A stretch of 64,000 bases of DNA from Umezawaea sp049997955 (GTDB taxonomy: Bacteria > Actinomycetota > Actinomycetes > Mycobacteriales > Pseudonocardiaceae), in assembly GCA_049997955.1 (NCBI GenBank), contig JAEBDY010000008.1:248001-312000 (forward strand). Reading direction: 5' to 3'. The position numbers were made by a program, and so were the translations under genes. Position 1 is the first letter of the stretch, and each line of letters starts with the position of its first letter. A model generated the notes under the pieces. It did no database searches, was not told where the DNA came from, and saw only the letters and a program-made list of their open reading frames with translations. Of the stretch, positions 50,758 to 59,866 are shown piece by piece.

Positions 50758-52160
50758 CCGTCGACCAGCAGGCCGCGCAGCGGACCCTGCAAGCGCTCGG
50801 CACGCCGGGAGACGCGGGGCAGGTCGGTCAGCCGTCCCTTGCCCTCCATGGCGGGCCGCCACATGTTGTCGACCACCTCGGCCGGGTTGCCGTCGATCTC
50901 GTGCACCGGGCGCTGAAGGTGCTCCGACCAGAGCCTGAGCCTGGTATCGCGGGCGACCACCGGGTCGTCGGTGACCATGTTGACCTCGGTGTCGTTGAAC
51001 AGCGAGTGCTCGTTCAGGTTGGCCGAGCCGACGGTGATCCAGCGGTCGTCGACGATGCCGAGCTTGGCGTGCACGTAGACCTGCGTGGTGTGTTCGCCGT
51101 CGTGGGTGTGGATGGTGGACGCGACGAGGCGGTGGCCGTCGCCGTCGGCGTCCGAGAGCCTGCCCAGCTGGCCCCTGGTGGTGTCGGAGCCGTTGCTGGG
51201 CTTGCGCGGCAGGATCAGCACCACGCGGAAGTCGTCGTTCGGCGGGTTCTTCAGCTTGTCGATCAGGACCTCGGTGATCTCCGGCGACCAGAGGAACTGG
51301 TTCTCCAGGTACACCAGGCGTTCCGCGCTGCGCAGCGCCCGCAGGTAGGCGTCGAGGATGCTGAAGTCGCCGCGCGGCGCGAAGTCGTAGTTCCGCTCCG
51401 GCACCGTGCGCGCGATCTGCACGGAGGAGGTCCCCGCCGGGGCCGGGACCGAGGTCTTCGGCAGTTGCTGGCCCGCCACCTCGATCCACCGGTTGCGGAA
51501 GTGATCGGCCACGTCCGCCACGGCGGGCCCCTCGATCCGCGAGCTGAGGTCGTGCCAGCCGATGGGGCGCTCGGCCGGGTGGTCGTGGCTGTCGTGCCGG
51601 TCGCCCTCCAGCGCGGTGAAGTCGATGCCGCCGACGAACGCGATCTCGTCGTCGATGACCACGATCTTCTCGTGGTGGCAGTGCATGGTGCGTTCACGGG
51701 AGTCGAGCACGCACTGGACCGCGCTGTTCTCGGTGAACCTCTTCTTGTTGGTCAGCACGCGCTTGCGGGTCGGCTCGAACATCGGGACCGGCGGTCCCGC
51801 CCACAGCAGCAGGCGGACCGGAACGCGGTCGGCCACGGTGGTGAGCAGTTCGCTGAACGTGGGCTCGCCCGGTTCACGGCTCAGCCGGAAGTCGGGATCC
51901 GCGCACCACGAAGCGATGTGGACGTGCGAGCGGGCCTCCTCGATCGCCTTGGCGATGATCGGGAGGGCCTCGGAGCCGTCGATGAGCACCCGGACCCGGT
52001 TGCCCTCCCGGATCGGTGCGCGCGGCGAGAACCACCCCGTGGCACCGTCGCCGACGACCTCTCCCCAGCCGAGCTTGGTCAAGCGCCGGTCGTGGTGAGC
52101 GCTCAGCACGCTCTCCAGCCGGTCACCGATGCGGTCGTCCAGCGTGTCGAATAGGCCCAC
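50754..52160 (-). CDS. Phospholipase D-family protein
   Basis: 468 residues with two HKD motifs: HCHHEKIVVIDDEIAFVGG (about 160) and YVHAKLGIVDDRWITVGSAN (about 365), each giving half of the active site. No signal peptide, so it acts inside the cell or at the membrane face; cardiolipin-synthase-like or phospholipase roles are both possible. GTG 52160 (MGLFDTLDDRIGDRLESVL) is the start. Convergent with dinG; 29 bp after the Pth2-like gene's end. Confidence 0.9.
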   Translation of the reverse strand: MGLFDTLDDRIGDRLESVLSAHHDRRLTKLGWGEVVGDGATGWFSPRAPIREGNRVRVLIDGSEALPIIAKAIEEARSHVHIASWCADPDFRLSREPGEPTFSELLTTVADRVPVRLLLWAGPPVPMFEPTRKRVLTNKKRFTENSAVQCVLDSRERTMHCHHEKIVVIDDEIAFVGGIDFTALEGDRHDSHDHPAERPIGWHDLSSRIEGPAVADVADHFRNRWIEVAGQQLPKTSVPAPAGTSSVQIARTVPERNYDFAPRGDFSILDAYLRALRSAERLVYLENQFLWSPEITEVLIDKLKNPPNDDFRVVLILPRKPSNGSDTTRGQLGRLSDADGDGHRLVASTIHTHDGEHTTQVYVHAKLGIVDDRWITVGSANLNEHSLFNDTEVNMVTDDPVVARDTRLRLWSEHLQRPVHEIDGNPAEVVDNMWRPAMEGKGRLTDLPRVSRRAERLQGPLRGLLVDG

Positions 52161-52189
52161 GCCTCATCGATTACCCCGAACCGGGCCGG

Positions 52190-52894
52190 TCAAACACCCG
52201 GCCACTCGGCGATGACCGTCGTCGTGCCCGGTTCGACCTCCGTGAAGCCCGCGTCCCGCACGGCCACCGCGCCGCCGACCAGCAACGACTGCCACTTCTC
52301 GACCGACGGTGTGCGAACGGCCGTGCGGAAGTCACCGGCGGCCCAGGACTTGAGCCGCTCCTCGGACAGCGTGGGCGCGAGCAGCATCGTGCCGTGGCCG
52401 ACCTGCGCCGCGGCCTTGCCCGCCGTCATCGGCACCTTGGGGTTCAGCCACAGCACCGGCACGCCCTCTGGCACTGGACCCGGCTCGTCCTCGGGCAGCT
52501 CGCTGCCGGAGATCTGCAACCGGGTCAGCTCCTTCGGCGCCGCCACGACCAGGCCGGGCACCAGCGCGCGGGCCTCGGCGCCGTCCACGGAGACCGTCAC
52601 GCCGGGGAGCGCCTGCACGGCCTCCCAGTGCGCGCCGCGGGCCCGCCGGGACACCTTGCGGATCCGGCCGTGGACCCACGTCACCACCTCGTCGTGCCAC
52701 TCCCCTTCGGGCTCCGCCCGTGGGTCGAGGCAGACCGCGATGGCCGCCGCGGCGGCGGCCTCCAGGACCGCGGTCCGGCTCGGCGGCGCGGCCCGTTCGA
52801 TGCGCAGCACCACGGGCATCGCGCGCACCAGCGCGGGGTCTTCCTCGTCGGTCGAGTAGCCGCGGCCGACGAGGAGGTCGAGCACCTCGTTCAC
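52190..52894 (-). CDS. Pth2-type peptidyl-tRNA hydrolase-domain protein
   Basis: 234 residues. The C-terminal half carries the Pth2 fold (LWLNPKVPMTAGKAAAQVGH, then GTMLLAPTLSEERLKSWAAG); the N-terminal half is a helical region with no motif (AVLEAAAAAAIAVCLDPRAE). The bacterial-type Pth is a different fold, so this is an additional enzyme able to free tRNA from peptidyl-tRNA. GTG 52894 overlaps the serB stop by 4 bp, a coupled pair. Confidence 0.85.
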   Translation of the reverse strand: MNEVLDLLVGRGYSTDEEDPALVRAMPVVLRIERAAPPSRTAVLEAAAAAAIAVCLDPRAEPEGEWHDEVVTWVHGRIRKVSRRARGAHWEAVQALPGVTVSVDGAEARALVPGLVVAAPKELTRLQISGSELPEDEPGPVPEGVPVLWLNPKVPMTAGKAAAQVGHGTMLLAPTLSEERLKSWAAGDFRTAVRTPSVEKWQSLLVGGAVAVRDAGFTEVEPGTTTVIAEWPGV

Positions 52895-54117
52895 GGGCGG
52901 CTCAGCTCCAGCCCGTCGGCCGCGTCGGCGGCCTCGACCTCGCCCCTGGTCACGCCGAGCACGAACAGCACGGCGTCCAGGAACGGGTGGGACAGGGCGG
53001 TGTCGGCGACCTCCCGCAGCGCGGGCTTGGCGTTGAACGCCACCCCGAGGCCCGCGGTGCCGAGCATGTCGATGTCGTTGGCGCCGTCGCCGACCGCCAC
53101 GCACTGCGCCAGCGGCACGTCGGCCTCCGCGGCGAACCGGCGGAGCGCCACGGCCTTGCCCGCCCGGTCGACCACGTCGCCGAGCACCCGGCCGGTCAGC
53201 TTGCCGTCGACGATCTCCAGCTCGTTGGCCGCGCAGAAGTCCAGCGACAGCTCCTCGACCAGGTTCTTGATGACCCTGGTGAACCCGCCGGACACGACGC
53301 CGCAGCGGAAGCCGAGGCGCTTGAGCGTGCGGATCGTGGTGCGGGCGCCCGCGGTCAGCTCCAGGTTCTCGCCGACCTCGTCCAGCACCGACTCCGGCAG
53401 CCCCTCCAGCAGGGCCACTCGGCGGCGCAGCGACTCGGTGAAGTCCAGCTCGCCGCGCATCGCGGCCTCGGTGATCTCGCGGACCTTGTCCTCGCACCCG
53501 ACGTGCGCGGCCAGCATCTCGATCACCTCGCCCTGGATGAGCGTGGAGTCGACGTCGAACACCACCAGCCGCTTCGCCCGCCTGGCCAGGCCAGCACGTT
53601 CCACGGCCACGTCCAGGCCGACCCGCACGGACACGTCCGCGAGCGCGGACCGCAGCTCGACGTCGGACTCCCGCGTGTCGTCGGCGACCGAAACCCGCAG
53701 CTCCAGGCCCGTCACCGGGTAGTCGGCCACGCCGCGGATCGCGTCGATGTTCACGCCGAGCGACGCGAGCCTGCGCGCGACCTCGGTGAACGCCCGCGCG
53801 GTCACGGGGCGGCCGAGCACGATCAGCACGTGGCTGGACTCCAGCCGCGCGGTCCGCTTGGAGTCCGCGCCCAACTCGATCTCCACGTGCATGGACACCG
53901 TCGCCATGGCCTGCTCGACGGCCTCCTGGAGGCCCTCGGGGTCGTGGTCGGCCTCGACGAGCACCCCGAGCACCAGTCGACCGCGGATGACGACCTGCTC
54001 GACGTCGAGCACGTCGACCCCGTGCCGCGTCAAGACCGCGAACAGCACGGAGGTGACCCCCGGCTTGTCCGGTCCGGTCACCGTGATCAGCACTGGCGTG
54101 GCCTTGGCCATGTTCAC
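52891..54117 (-). CDS. serB: Phosphoserine phosphatase (SerB2-like, ACT domains)
   Basis: 408 residues. Last step of serine synthesis. N-terminal tandem ACT domains (ITVTGPDKPGVTSVLFAVL; VLIVLGRPVTARAFTEVARR) bind regulatory amino acids. The HAD phosphatase follows: nucleophile Asp in LVVFDVDSTLIQGEV, GVVSGGFTRVIKNL, and Mg-binding CVAVGDGANDIDML. GTG 54117 has GGAGGAG 4 nt upstream; ATG 54111 is possible. First gene of the serB-pth2 pair, separated from ctaD by a long hairpin. Confidence 0.95.
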   Translation of the reverse strand: MNMAKATPVLITVTGPDKPGVTSVLFAVLTRHGVDVLDVEQVVIRGRLVLGVLVEADHDPEGLQEAVEQAMATVSMHVEIELGADSKRTARLESSHVLIVLGRPVTARAFTEVARRLASLGVNIDAIRGVADYPVTGLELRVSVADDTRESDVELRSALADVSVRVGLDVAVERAGLARRAKRLVVFDVDSTLIQGEVIEMLAAHVGCEDKVREITEAAMRGELDFTESLRRRVALLEGLPESVLDEVGENLELTAGARTTIRTLKRLGFRCGVVSGGFTRVIKNLVEELSLDFCAANELEIVDGKLTGRVLGDVVDRAGKAVALRRFAAEADVPLAQCVAVGDGANDIDMLGTAGLGVAFNAKPALREVADTALSHPFLDAVLFVLGVTRGEVEAADAADGLELSRP

Positions 54118-54134
54118 TGAACTCCTCCGGAATG

Positions 54135-54175
54135 CGTTGAGCCCCGACAGCCGAGGCGGCTGTCGGGGCTCAACG
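54135..54175 (-). terminator. Hairpin terminator after ctaD
   Basis: 19-bp perfect arms (CGTTGAGCCCCGACAGCCG with its complement) and a 3-nt loop lie 18 bp past the ctaD stop and 18 bp before the serB start. There is no T-run; actinobacterial I-shaped terminators often lack one. Confidence 0.8.
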
Positions 54176-54192
54176 TTGAACCTGCGCCCAGG

Positions 54193-55980
54193 TTACTTGT
54201 GGTCGGGCTCGGCGGCGCCGGAGGCCGTGCCGGACTCCACCACGTTCGTGGCCATCTCGGAGAGGGCCGGGGTGGCCTCCTCGTGCGGGATGGTCTTGCC
54301 GGTGAACGTCACGTGCGCCTCGTTGTGGATGCGCTCGATCATGTGCGGGTAGTGCAGCTCGAACGCCGGGCGCTCGGAGCGGATCCGGGGCAGCTCGGTG
54401 AAGTTGTGCCGCGGCGGCGGGCACGAGGTGGCCCACTCCAGCGAGTTGCCGAAGCCCCACGGGTCGTCGACGGTCACGACCTCGCCGTACCGGTAGCTCT
54501 TGAAGACGTTCCAGATGAACGGGAGCGTCGAGGCGCCGAGGACGTACGCGCCGATCGTCGAGATCGTGTTCAGCGTGGTGAAGCCGTCGCTGGCCAGGTA
54601 GTCGGCGTACCGGCGCGGCATGCCCTCGTTGCCCAGCCAGTGCTGGACGAGGAACGTCGCGTGGAAGCCGAGGAACGTGGTCCAGAAGTGCAGCTTGCCC
54701 AGCGGCTCGTCGAGCATCCGGCCGGTGATCTTCGGGAACCAGAAGTAGATGCCCGCGAACGTGGCGAACACGATCGTGCCGTAGAGCACGTAGTGGAAGT
54801 GCGCCACCACGAAGTACGTGTCCGAGACGTGGAAGTCGATCGCCGGGGCGGCCAGCAGCACGCCGGACAGACCACCGAAGAGGAACGTCACGATGAAGCC
54901 GATGCTGAACAGCATCGGTGTCTCGAAGGTCAACTGCCCCTTCCACATCGTGCCGATCCAGTTGAAGAACTTCACGCCGGTCGGGACCGCGATCAGGAAC
55001 GTCATGAACGCGAAGAACGGCAGCAGCACGGCACCGGTGGCGTACATGTGGTGCGCCCACACGGCGACGGACAGCGCCGCGATGCCCAGCGTCGCGTAGA
55101 CCAGGCCGTTGTAGCCGAACACCGGTTTCCGGCTGAACACCGGGAAGATCTCCGACACGATGCCGAAGAACGGCAAGGCGACGATGTAGACCTCCGGGTG
55201 ACCGAAGAACCAGAAGAGGTGCTGCCAGAGGATCACGCCGCCGTTGGCGGGGTCGAACACGTGCGCCCCGAGGTGCCGGTCCGCCAGCAGGCCCAGCAGG
55301 GCCGCGGTCAGGATCGGGAACGCCAGCAGGATCAGGATGCACGTCACCAGGATGTTCCAGGTGAAGATCGGCATCCGGAACATCGTCATGCCGGGCGCGC
55401 GCAGGCAGACGACCGTGGTGATCATGTTCACGGCGCCGAGGATCGTGCCCAGACCACCGATGACCAGGCCCGTGATCCACAGGTCGGCGCCGACGCCGGG
55501 CGAGTGGATGGCGTTGCTCAGCGGCGTGTAGGCGAACCAGCCGAAGTCGGCGGCGCCGCCGGGCGTCACGAAGCCCGACATCACGATCAGGCCACCGAAG
55601 AGGTACAGCCAGTACGAGAAGGCGTTGAGCCGCGGGAACGCCACGTCGGGCGCGCCGATCTGCAGCGGCAGGATGAAGTTCGCGAAGCCGAACAGGATCG
55701 GGGTCGCGTACAGCAGCAGCATCACCGTGCCGTGCATCGTGAAGAGCTGGTTGTACTGCTCGCTCGACAGGAACTGCATTCCGGGCTGAGCCAGCTCGGT
55801 GCGGATCAGCATGGCCATCGCGCCGCCCACCATGAAGAAGGCGAAGGACGTGATCAGGTAAAGGATGCCGATCTGCTTGTGGTCCGTGGTGCGGAACATC
55901 CGCAGCAGGAACGAACCCTTGACCGCTTCGCGCGCCGGGAAAGGACGCGTAGCGATCGGCTGCGGGGCTACGGCCGTCAC
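54193..55980 (-). CDS. ctaD: Cytochrome c oxidase subunit I
   Basis: 595 residues, twelve membrane helices. Haem-copper core of the aa3 terminal oxidase: haem a ligands in NQLFTMHGTVMLLLY and FVVAHFHYVLYG, copper B/cross-linked Tyr motif FWFFGHPEVYIVALPFFG and HHMYATG. GTG 55980 is chosen (AGGAGG CACC GTG); an in-frame GTG at 56001 lacks a ribosome site. The 312-bp gap upstream contains its promoter and the terminator of the hydrolase gene. ctaD alone next to serB is the usual actinobacterial layout. Confidence 0.96.
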   Translation of the reverse strand: MTAVAPQPIATRPFPAREAVKGSFLLRMFRTTDHKQIGILYLITSFAFFMVGGAMAMLIRTELAQPGMQFLSSEQYNQLFTMHGTVMLLLYATPILFGFANFILPLQIGAPDVAFPRLNAFSYWLYLFGGLIVMSGFVTPGGAADFGWFAYTPLSNAIHSPGVGADLWITGLVIGGLGTILGAVNMITTVVCLRAPGMTMFRMPIFTWNILVTCILILLAFPILTAALLGLLADRHLGAHVFDPANGGVILWQHLFWFFGHPEVYIVALPFFGIVSEIFPVFSRKPVFGYNGLVYATLGIAALSVAVWAHHMYATGAVLLPFFAFMTFLIAVPTGVKFFNWIGTMWKGQLTFETPMLFSIGFIVTFLFGGLSGVLLAAPAIDFHVSDTYFVVAHFHYVLYGTIVFATFAGIYFWFPKITGRMLDEPLGKLHFWTTFLGFHATFLVQHWLGNEGMPRRYADYLASDGFTTLNTISTIGAYVLGASTLPFIWNVFKSYRYGEVVTVDDPWGFGNSLEWATSCPPPRHNFTELPRIRSERPAFELHYPHMIERIHNEAHVTFTGKTIPHEEATPALSEMATNVVESGTASGAAEPDHK

Positions 55981-56255
55981 GGTGCCTCCTGCACTGTTCA
56001 CCTACATGGTGGCCTTGGTGGGACCAACGTCGTTCGGGCGCCAGCGAACGGCGAGGACCGCCCAATGGCTCACCGGATCGTAGACCGCGCTACCGGCGAC
56101 GGCGTGATGGGGGATGACCACCCCACGCGCGCGTAGCCCAGGTCACACCTGCTCGACGGGTGCTCGCGAAGGGGGCGGGTGGCGCCCGCGCCGCCTTCCG
56201 CGCACCAGCTCACCCGTGATCTCCACCGCGGAGGTGTCCGCCGCGGATGCGCGAA

Positions 56256-56282
56256 AGGGGCCCGCCGGTTCGGCGGGCCCCT
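56256..56282 (-). terminator. Intrinsic terminator of the alpha/beta hydrolase gene
   Basis: AGGGGCCCGCCG pairs with CGGCGGGCCCCT over a 3-nt loop; followed on the minus strand by TTTCG. It lies 10 bp after the stop at 56293. Confidence 0.8.
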
Positions 56283-56292
56283 CTCCACATCG

Positions 56293-57012
56293 TTACGCGA
56301 CCGCGCGCACGGCCTCCACGACCAGGCCCGCGACCTCGTCCGGGCGGGACACGGCGATGGCGTGCGACCCGCCCTCGACCTCGATGGTCGTGGCGCCGAG
56401 GCGCTTGGCCGCGGCGCGCTGCGAGTCCGGGTGGATGGCGTTGTCGGCGGTCGCGACGGCGAACCACGACGGCAGGGTCTTCCACGCGGGCTCGACGCCC
56501 AGCGGCTCACCGAGCGCGCCCTGCGCCACCGGGCGCTGGCTGACGGCGGCCGTGGCGGTGAACTCGGCGGGCAGGTCCGCGGCGAACACGGAGGCGAACG
56601 CGTCCTGCCGGATGGTGAACTCGGTGTCGGTGCCCTCGGCGGTCGGGAACTGCCGCGGCACGAGCGCCGTGCCCAGCTCGACCTCCGGGAACTCCGCCAC
56701 GGAGCCGAGCGCGCTCTCGCCCTTGTCGACGCCGAACGACGCGATGAAGACGAGGCCCTTCACGTTCTCGGCCTTCGAACCGGCGTGCGTGATGACGGGG
56801 CCGCCGTAGGAGTGGCCCACCAGCACGACCGGGCCGTCGATCTGGTTGACGACGCTCGCCACGTAGTCGCCGTCGTGGGTGAGGCCGCGCAGCGGGTTGC
56901 TGACGGCGAGCGCGTCGATCCCCTGGGCGCGGAGGCGCTCGACGACCGGAGCCCAGCTGGAGCCGTCCGCGAACGCGCCGTGGACCAGGACGACGGTGGG
57001 GGTGGTGCTCAT
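56293..57012 (-). CDS. Alpha/beta hydrolase
   Basis: 239 residues, cytosolic. Oxyanion motif VVLVHGAFADGSSWAPV, nucleophile Ser in VVLVGHSYGGPVITHAG, acid near SWFAVATADNAIHPDSQR and catalytic His in EGGSHAIAVSRPDEVA. Resembles the MtnE/RsbQ-like esterase group often annotated as salicylate esterase-like; the substrate is unknown. ATG 57012 has AAGGAGAA upstream. Divergent from a MarR gene with a palindrome between, so it is probably regulated by it. Confidence 0.9.
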   Translation of the reverse strand: MSTTPTVVLVHGAFADGSSWAPVVERLRAQGIDALAVSNPLRGLTHDGDYVASVVNQIDGPVVLVGHSYGGPVITHAGSKAENVKGLVFIASFGVDKGESALGSVAEFPEVELGTALVPRQFPTAEGTDTEFTIRQDAFASVFAADLPAEFTATAAVSQRPVAQGALGEPLGVEPAWKTLPSWFAVATADNAIHPDSQRAAAKRLGATTIEVEGGSHAIAVSRPDEVAGLVVEAVRAVA

Positions 57013-57061
57013 CTCGTTCTCCTTCGGGTCGTTGCTGCCGAGCACAAACCTAGCGTGCGTT

Positions 57062-57079
57062 TAACTTGTGCGCAAGTTA
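57062..57079. promoter_or_regulatory. Operator between hydrolase and MarR genes
   Basis: TAACTTG-TGCG-CAAGTTA, perfect 7-bp arms, in the 129-bp divergent region. A MarR/OhrR-type target is the natural reading. Confidence 0.6.
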
Positions 57080-57141
57080 GTTGCGGAGCGACTAATGGCA
57101 CACGTGGCATCATGGGTGGAGTGACCTGGAAGGGGTGACCG

Positions 57142-57591
57142 ATGACCACGACTCCGGAAGACCGCACGTCGGCTGTCGACGACCTGCTGTGCTTCGCGCT
57201 CTACGCGGCGTCCAGGGCGGTCACCGCCGCCTACCGCCCGCTGCTCCAGGACCTGGGGCTGACCTACCCGCAGTACCTGGTGATGGTCGCCCTGTGGGAA
57301 CGGGAGTCCATGCCCGTCAAGGACCTCGGCGAAGCCCTCCAGCTCGACTACGGCACCTTGACGCCGCTGCTCAAGCGCCTGGAGGCGGCGGGCCTGATCA
57401 CCCGTCGGCGCCGCGCCGACGACGAGCGCTCGGTCCAGGTCGCACTCACCCCCGGGGGTTCCGCGATGCGCGCGTCGACCAGCGGCGTCACCGGTGCGAT
57501 CGGCGACGCGATGGGCCTGCCCGAGGCCGAGATCGACCAGCTGCGCGTCGCCCTCCGCCGGCTCACCGCCAACGTGACCGGCCGTGGATGA
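57142..57591 (+). CDS. MarR-family regulator (OhrR-like)
   Basis: 149 residues. Winged helix with LLQDLGLTYPQYLVMVALWE, VKDLGEALQLDYGTLTPLL and RRRADDERSVQVALTPGG. An N-terminal cysteine (DDLLCFALYAASRAV) sits where OhrR senses organic peroxides, so a redox-responsive repressor is likely. ATG 57142 has AAGGGG 6 nt upstream. Divergent from the alpha/beta hydrolase; its end overlaps the phosphotransferase gene by 8 bp. Confidence 0.9.
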   Translation: MTTTPEDRTSAVDDLLCFALYAASRAVTAAYRPLLQDLGLTYPQYLVMVALWERESMPVKDLGEALQLDYGTLTPLLKRLEAAGLITRRRRADDERSVQVALTPGGSAMRASTSGVTGAIGDAMGLPEAEIDQLRVALRRLTANVTGRG

Positions 57592-58612
57592 GCTGACCCG
57601 ACGCGGCGTGCGTGCCGCGGTGGCCGTCGCCGGCTCGCTGGGTCTGCGGGTGGCCGACCCGGTGGTGCTGCGCGACGTCAGCAACCTCCTCGTCCACCTG
57701 CGCCCGGCGCCGGTCGTGGCGCGGGTCGCGACCAGCACCGCGCTGGCGCGGGTCGACGTGGTCGAGCACTTCCGGCGCGCGGTGGACGTGACGGCCTACC
57801 TGGCCGGGCGCGGTGTGCCGGTCGTGGGCGCGTCCGACGAGGTGCCCGCGGGCCCGTTCACGCACGACGGGATGGTCGTCAGCTTCGCGGCACGGGTCCG
57901 GCACGACCCGACGTGGGTGCCGACCGACTTCGCCCCGCGCCTGGCGGAACTCCACGCCGAGCTGCGCTCCTACCCCGGCCCGCTCCCCGACCGCGGCCCG
58001 TTGGCCGACGTCGACGCCGCCCGCGCGAGCTGGACCCGCCCCGCGGACCAGCTGGATTCCTTCACCGCCGTGCGCGACGCCCTGGTGGCGGGCTGGCCGA
58101 CCGACGAGGTCCAACCGCTGCACGGCGACGCCCACCCCGGCAACCTGCTGCTGACCCCGCGCGGGCCGGTGTGGAACGACTTCGAGGACACCTGGCGCGG
58201 TCCCGTCGCGTGGGACCTGGCGTGCCTGGCGCTGACCGGACGGCTCGACGGGATGACGGCGGCGGGCGACTACCCCCGGCCGCGCGGCGACCTCGCCTTC
58301 CACCTGCGGCTGCGGCGCCTCCACGCGGCCGGGTGGCTGACGGTGCTGGAGCGGCGGTTCCCGGAGTACCGGGCCGCCGCGGACGACCAGCTCGAAGCGG
58401 CGCTGGTGCCGCCGGTCGACCGGCGGCACCAGCCGCTCCTCAGTCCCGCTTCCGGCGCGGTGGCCGCGGGCGGAAGAGCTGGTCGTGACTGCTGCCGGGG
58501 CACGGCGTGGCGCTCCTCCGGCGTGATCGGGTCCTCTGATCGACTTCTTTGCAGAACCCGAACATTCGCCGCACGGTGCACTCACCGAAGCCGGTCAGAG
58601 TTCTCCCCATGA
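57584..58612 (+). CDS. Aminoglycoside phosphotransferase-family protein
   Basis: 342 residues. Kinase-like APH fold: PLHGDAHPGNLLLTPRGPV (catalytic HGDxHxxN), then VWNDFEDTWRGPVAWDLAC (metal-binding Asp). Such proteins phosphorylate small molecules; drug resistance cannot be claimed. Similarity stops near residue 275; the last 65 residues are Arg/Ser/Cys-rich and run over the promoter of the next gene, so a lost stop or frameshift near 58400 is possible. GTG 57584 overlaps the MarR gene. Confidence 0.8.
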   Translation: MDELTRRGVRAAVAVAGSLGLRVADPVVLRDVSNLLVHLRPAPVVARVATSTALARVDVVEHFRRAVDVTAYLAGRGVPVVGASDEVPAGPFTHDGMVVSFAARVRHDPTWVPTDFAPRLAELHAELRSYPGPLPDRGPLADVDAARASWTRPADQLDSFTAVRDALVAGWPTDEVQPLHGDAHPGNLLLTPRGPVWNDFEDTWRGPVAWDLACLALTGRLDGMTAAGDYPRPRGDLAFHLRLRRLHAAGWLTVLERRFPEYRAAADDQLEAALVPPVDRRHQPLLSPASGAVAAGGRAGRDCCRGTAWRSSGVIGSSDRLLCRTRTFAARCTHRSRSEFSP

Positions 58613-59013
58613 CCACTTGGACTCGAATCATCGCCGTCGCGGGCAGCTCCGCGGTGCTGGGCCTCGCACTCACCGGCATCGCGAGCGCCGACGAGACCCC
58701 GACGGGCCCAGCGCCCATGACGATCAGCGCCGAGCAGGTGAAGAAGCGCTGCGAGGAGCGGGTGCCGAAGATCGAGGCGCGGATCAAGACCGCGACCGAC
58801 CGGATCAACGGCGACGCGAACACCCGCGGGTCGACGAAGTGGCTGGAGGCTCAGGCCAAGACCGCTCGTGATTCCGGCAAGGAGGCGAAGGCGAAGGTGT
58901 TCGACGCGCGCAAGGAGCTGCGCGGCGAGCGGGTGACGAAGCTGGCGGACGCGCAGAAGCGGATCGACGCGTTCCAGACCGAGCACTGCGCCTACCCCGG
59001 CGGCACGAAGTGA
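58609..59013 (+). CDS. Small secreted coiled-coil protein
   Basis: 134 residues. Signal peptide (AVAGSSAVLGLALTGIASA) then a charged helical domain rich in Lys/Glu (EERVPKIEARIKTATDRING) with two cysteines (KKRCEERV, TEHCAYPG) that could form a disulfide. No catalytic motif; not recognised beyond that. ATG 58609. Its stop overlaps the start of a tiny lipoprotein gene, and a two-component system follows, so it may be an extracellular part of that sensing unit. Confidence 0.75.
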   Translation: MTTWTRIIAVAGSSAVLGLALTGIASADETPTGPAPMTISAEQVKKRCEERVPKIEARIKTATDRINGDANTRGSTKWLEAQAKTARDSGKEAKAKVFDARKELRGERVTKLADAQKRIDAFQTEHCAYPGGTK

Positions 59014-59165
59014 GAGCGCTGGCCGTCGTCCTGGCGCTGGTGGGCGCCGTGGGGCTGTCGGGGTGCCAGGACGAGGCGACTCCGCCTTCCGGGAACCCCG
59101 ATGGCGAGCTGAGCAGCATCGAGTCGACGCTGAACGGCATCGAGGCCGATCTCGACGAACCGTGA
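59010..59165 (+). CDS. Small lipoprotein
   Basis: 51 residues from GTG 59010 (4-bp overlap with the previous gene). Signal peptide and lipobox: ALVGAVGLSGCQDEATPPSG, Cys at 19. The mature part is only about 33 residues and acidic (SSIESTLNGIEADLDEP). Encoded 14 bp before a response regulator and kinase; a cell-surface accessory to that system is likely but inferred. Confidence 0.75.
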   Translation: MRALAVVLALVGAVGLSGCQDEATPPSGNPDGELSSIESTLNGIEADLDEP

Positions 59166-59179
59166 CAGCATGGCCCACC

Positions 59180-59866
59180 GTGCAACCGGACCAGTCTGCT
59201 CGCGGCCTCGTGCTGGTGGTCGAGGATGAGCGCGCCATCTCCGACCTGATCTCGCTCTACCTGCGCCGGGACGGTTTCGGCGTGCACGTCGAGTCGGACG
59301 GGCTGGCCGCGCTGGCGGCGTTGCGCAGGCTGAAGCCGGTGGCCGTGCTGCTGGACGTCGGCCTGCCGGGCATCGACGGGGTCGAGGTGTGCCGCACGAT
59401 GCGGGCCGCGGGCGACTGGACACCGGTGCTGTTCGTGACGGCGCGGGACGACGAGGTCGACCGCGTCCTGGGGTTGGAGATGGGCGCGGACGACTACGTC
59501 ACCAAGCCGTTCAGCCCCCGTGAGCTGGCCGCTCGCGTGCGCACCGTGCTCCGCCGCGGTGCGCACGCGAGCGCGCCCGAGCACGTCGTGGGAGCGGTCC
59601 GCCTGGACGCCGAACGGCGCCGGGTGTGGGCGGGCGGGGACGAGGTCCCGCTGACGTCGACCGAGTTCGAGCTGCTGGCGCACCTGATGCGGCACCCCGG
59701 CCGGGTGTTCGAGCGGGAGCAGCTGCTCAGCGCGGTGTGGGGGTACGCGGCGGTCGCGGGCACGCGCACGGTGGACGTGCACGTCGCGCAGTTGCGGGCG
59801 AAGCTCGGCCCGCACAGCCCGATCCGCACCGTGCGCGGCGTCGGCTACTCGGTGGAGGCCCCGTGA
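59180..59866 (+). CDS. OmpR-family response regulator
   Basis: 228 residues. Receiver with acidic pair VVEDERA, phospho-Asp in AVLLDVGLPGIDG, Thr in LFVTARDD and Lys in YVTKPFSPRELAARV. Winged helix LTSTEFELLAHLMRHPGRVF, REQLLSAVWGY and RTVDVHVAQLRAKLG. GTG 59180 is the likely start; no ribosome site is clear. It overlaps the kinase gene by 4 bp. Confidence 0.94.
   Translation: MQPDQSARGLVLVVEDERAISDLISLYLRRDGFGVHVESDGLAALAALRRLKPVAVLLDVGLPGIDGVEVCRTMRAAGDWTPVLFVTARDDEVDRVLGLEMGADDYVTKPFSPRELAARVRTVLRRGAHASAPEHVVGAVRLDAERRRVWAGGDEVPLTSTEFELLAHLMRHPGRVFEREQLLSAVWGYAAVAGTRTVDVHVAQLRAKLGPHSPIRTVRGVGYSVEAP

Noticed and set aside
48370..51489. A 1039-codon minus-strand frame opposite dinG
   Set aside because: Antisense shadow; dinG on the plus strand has all helicase motifs and four cluster cysteines.
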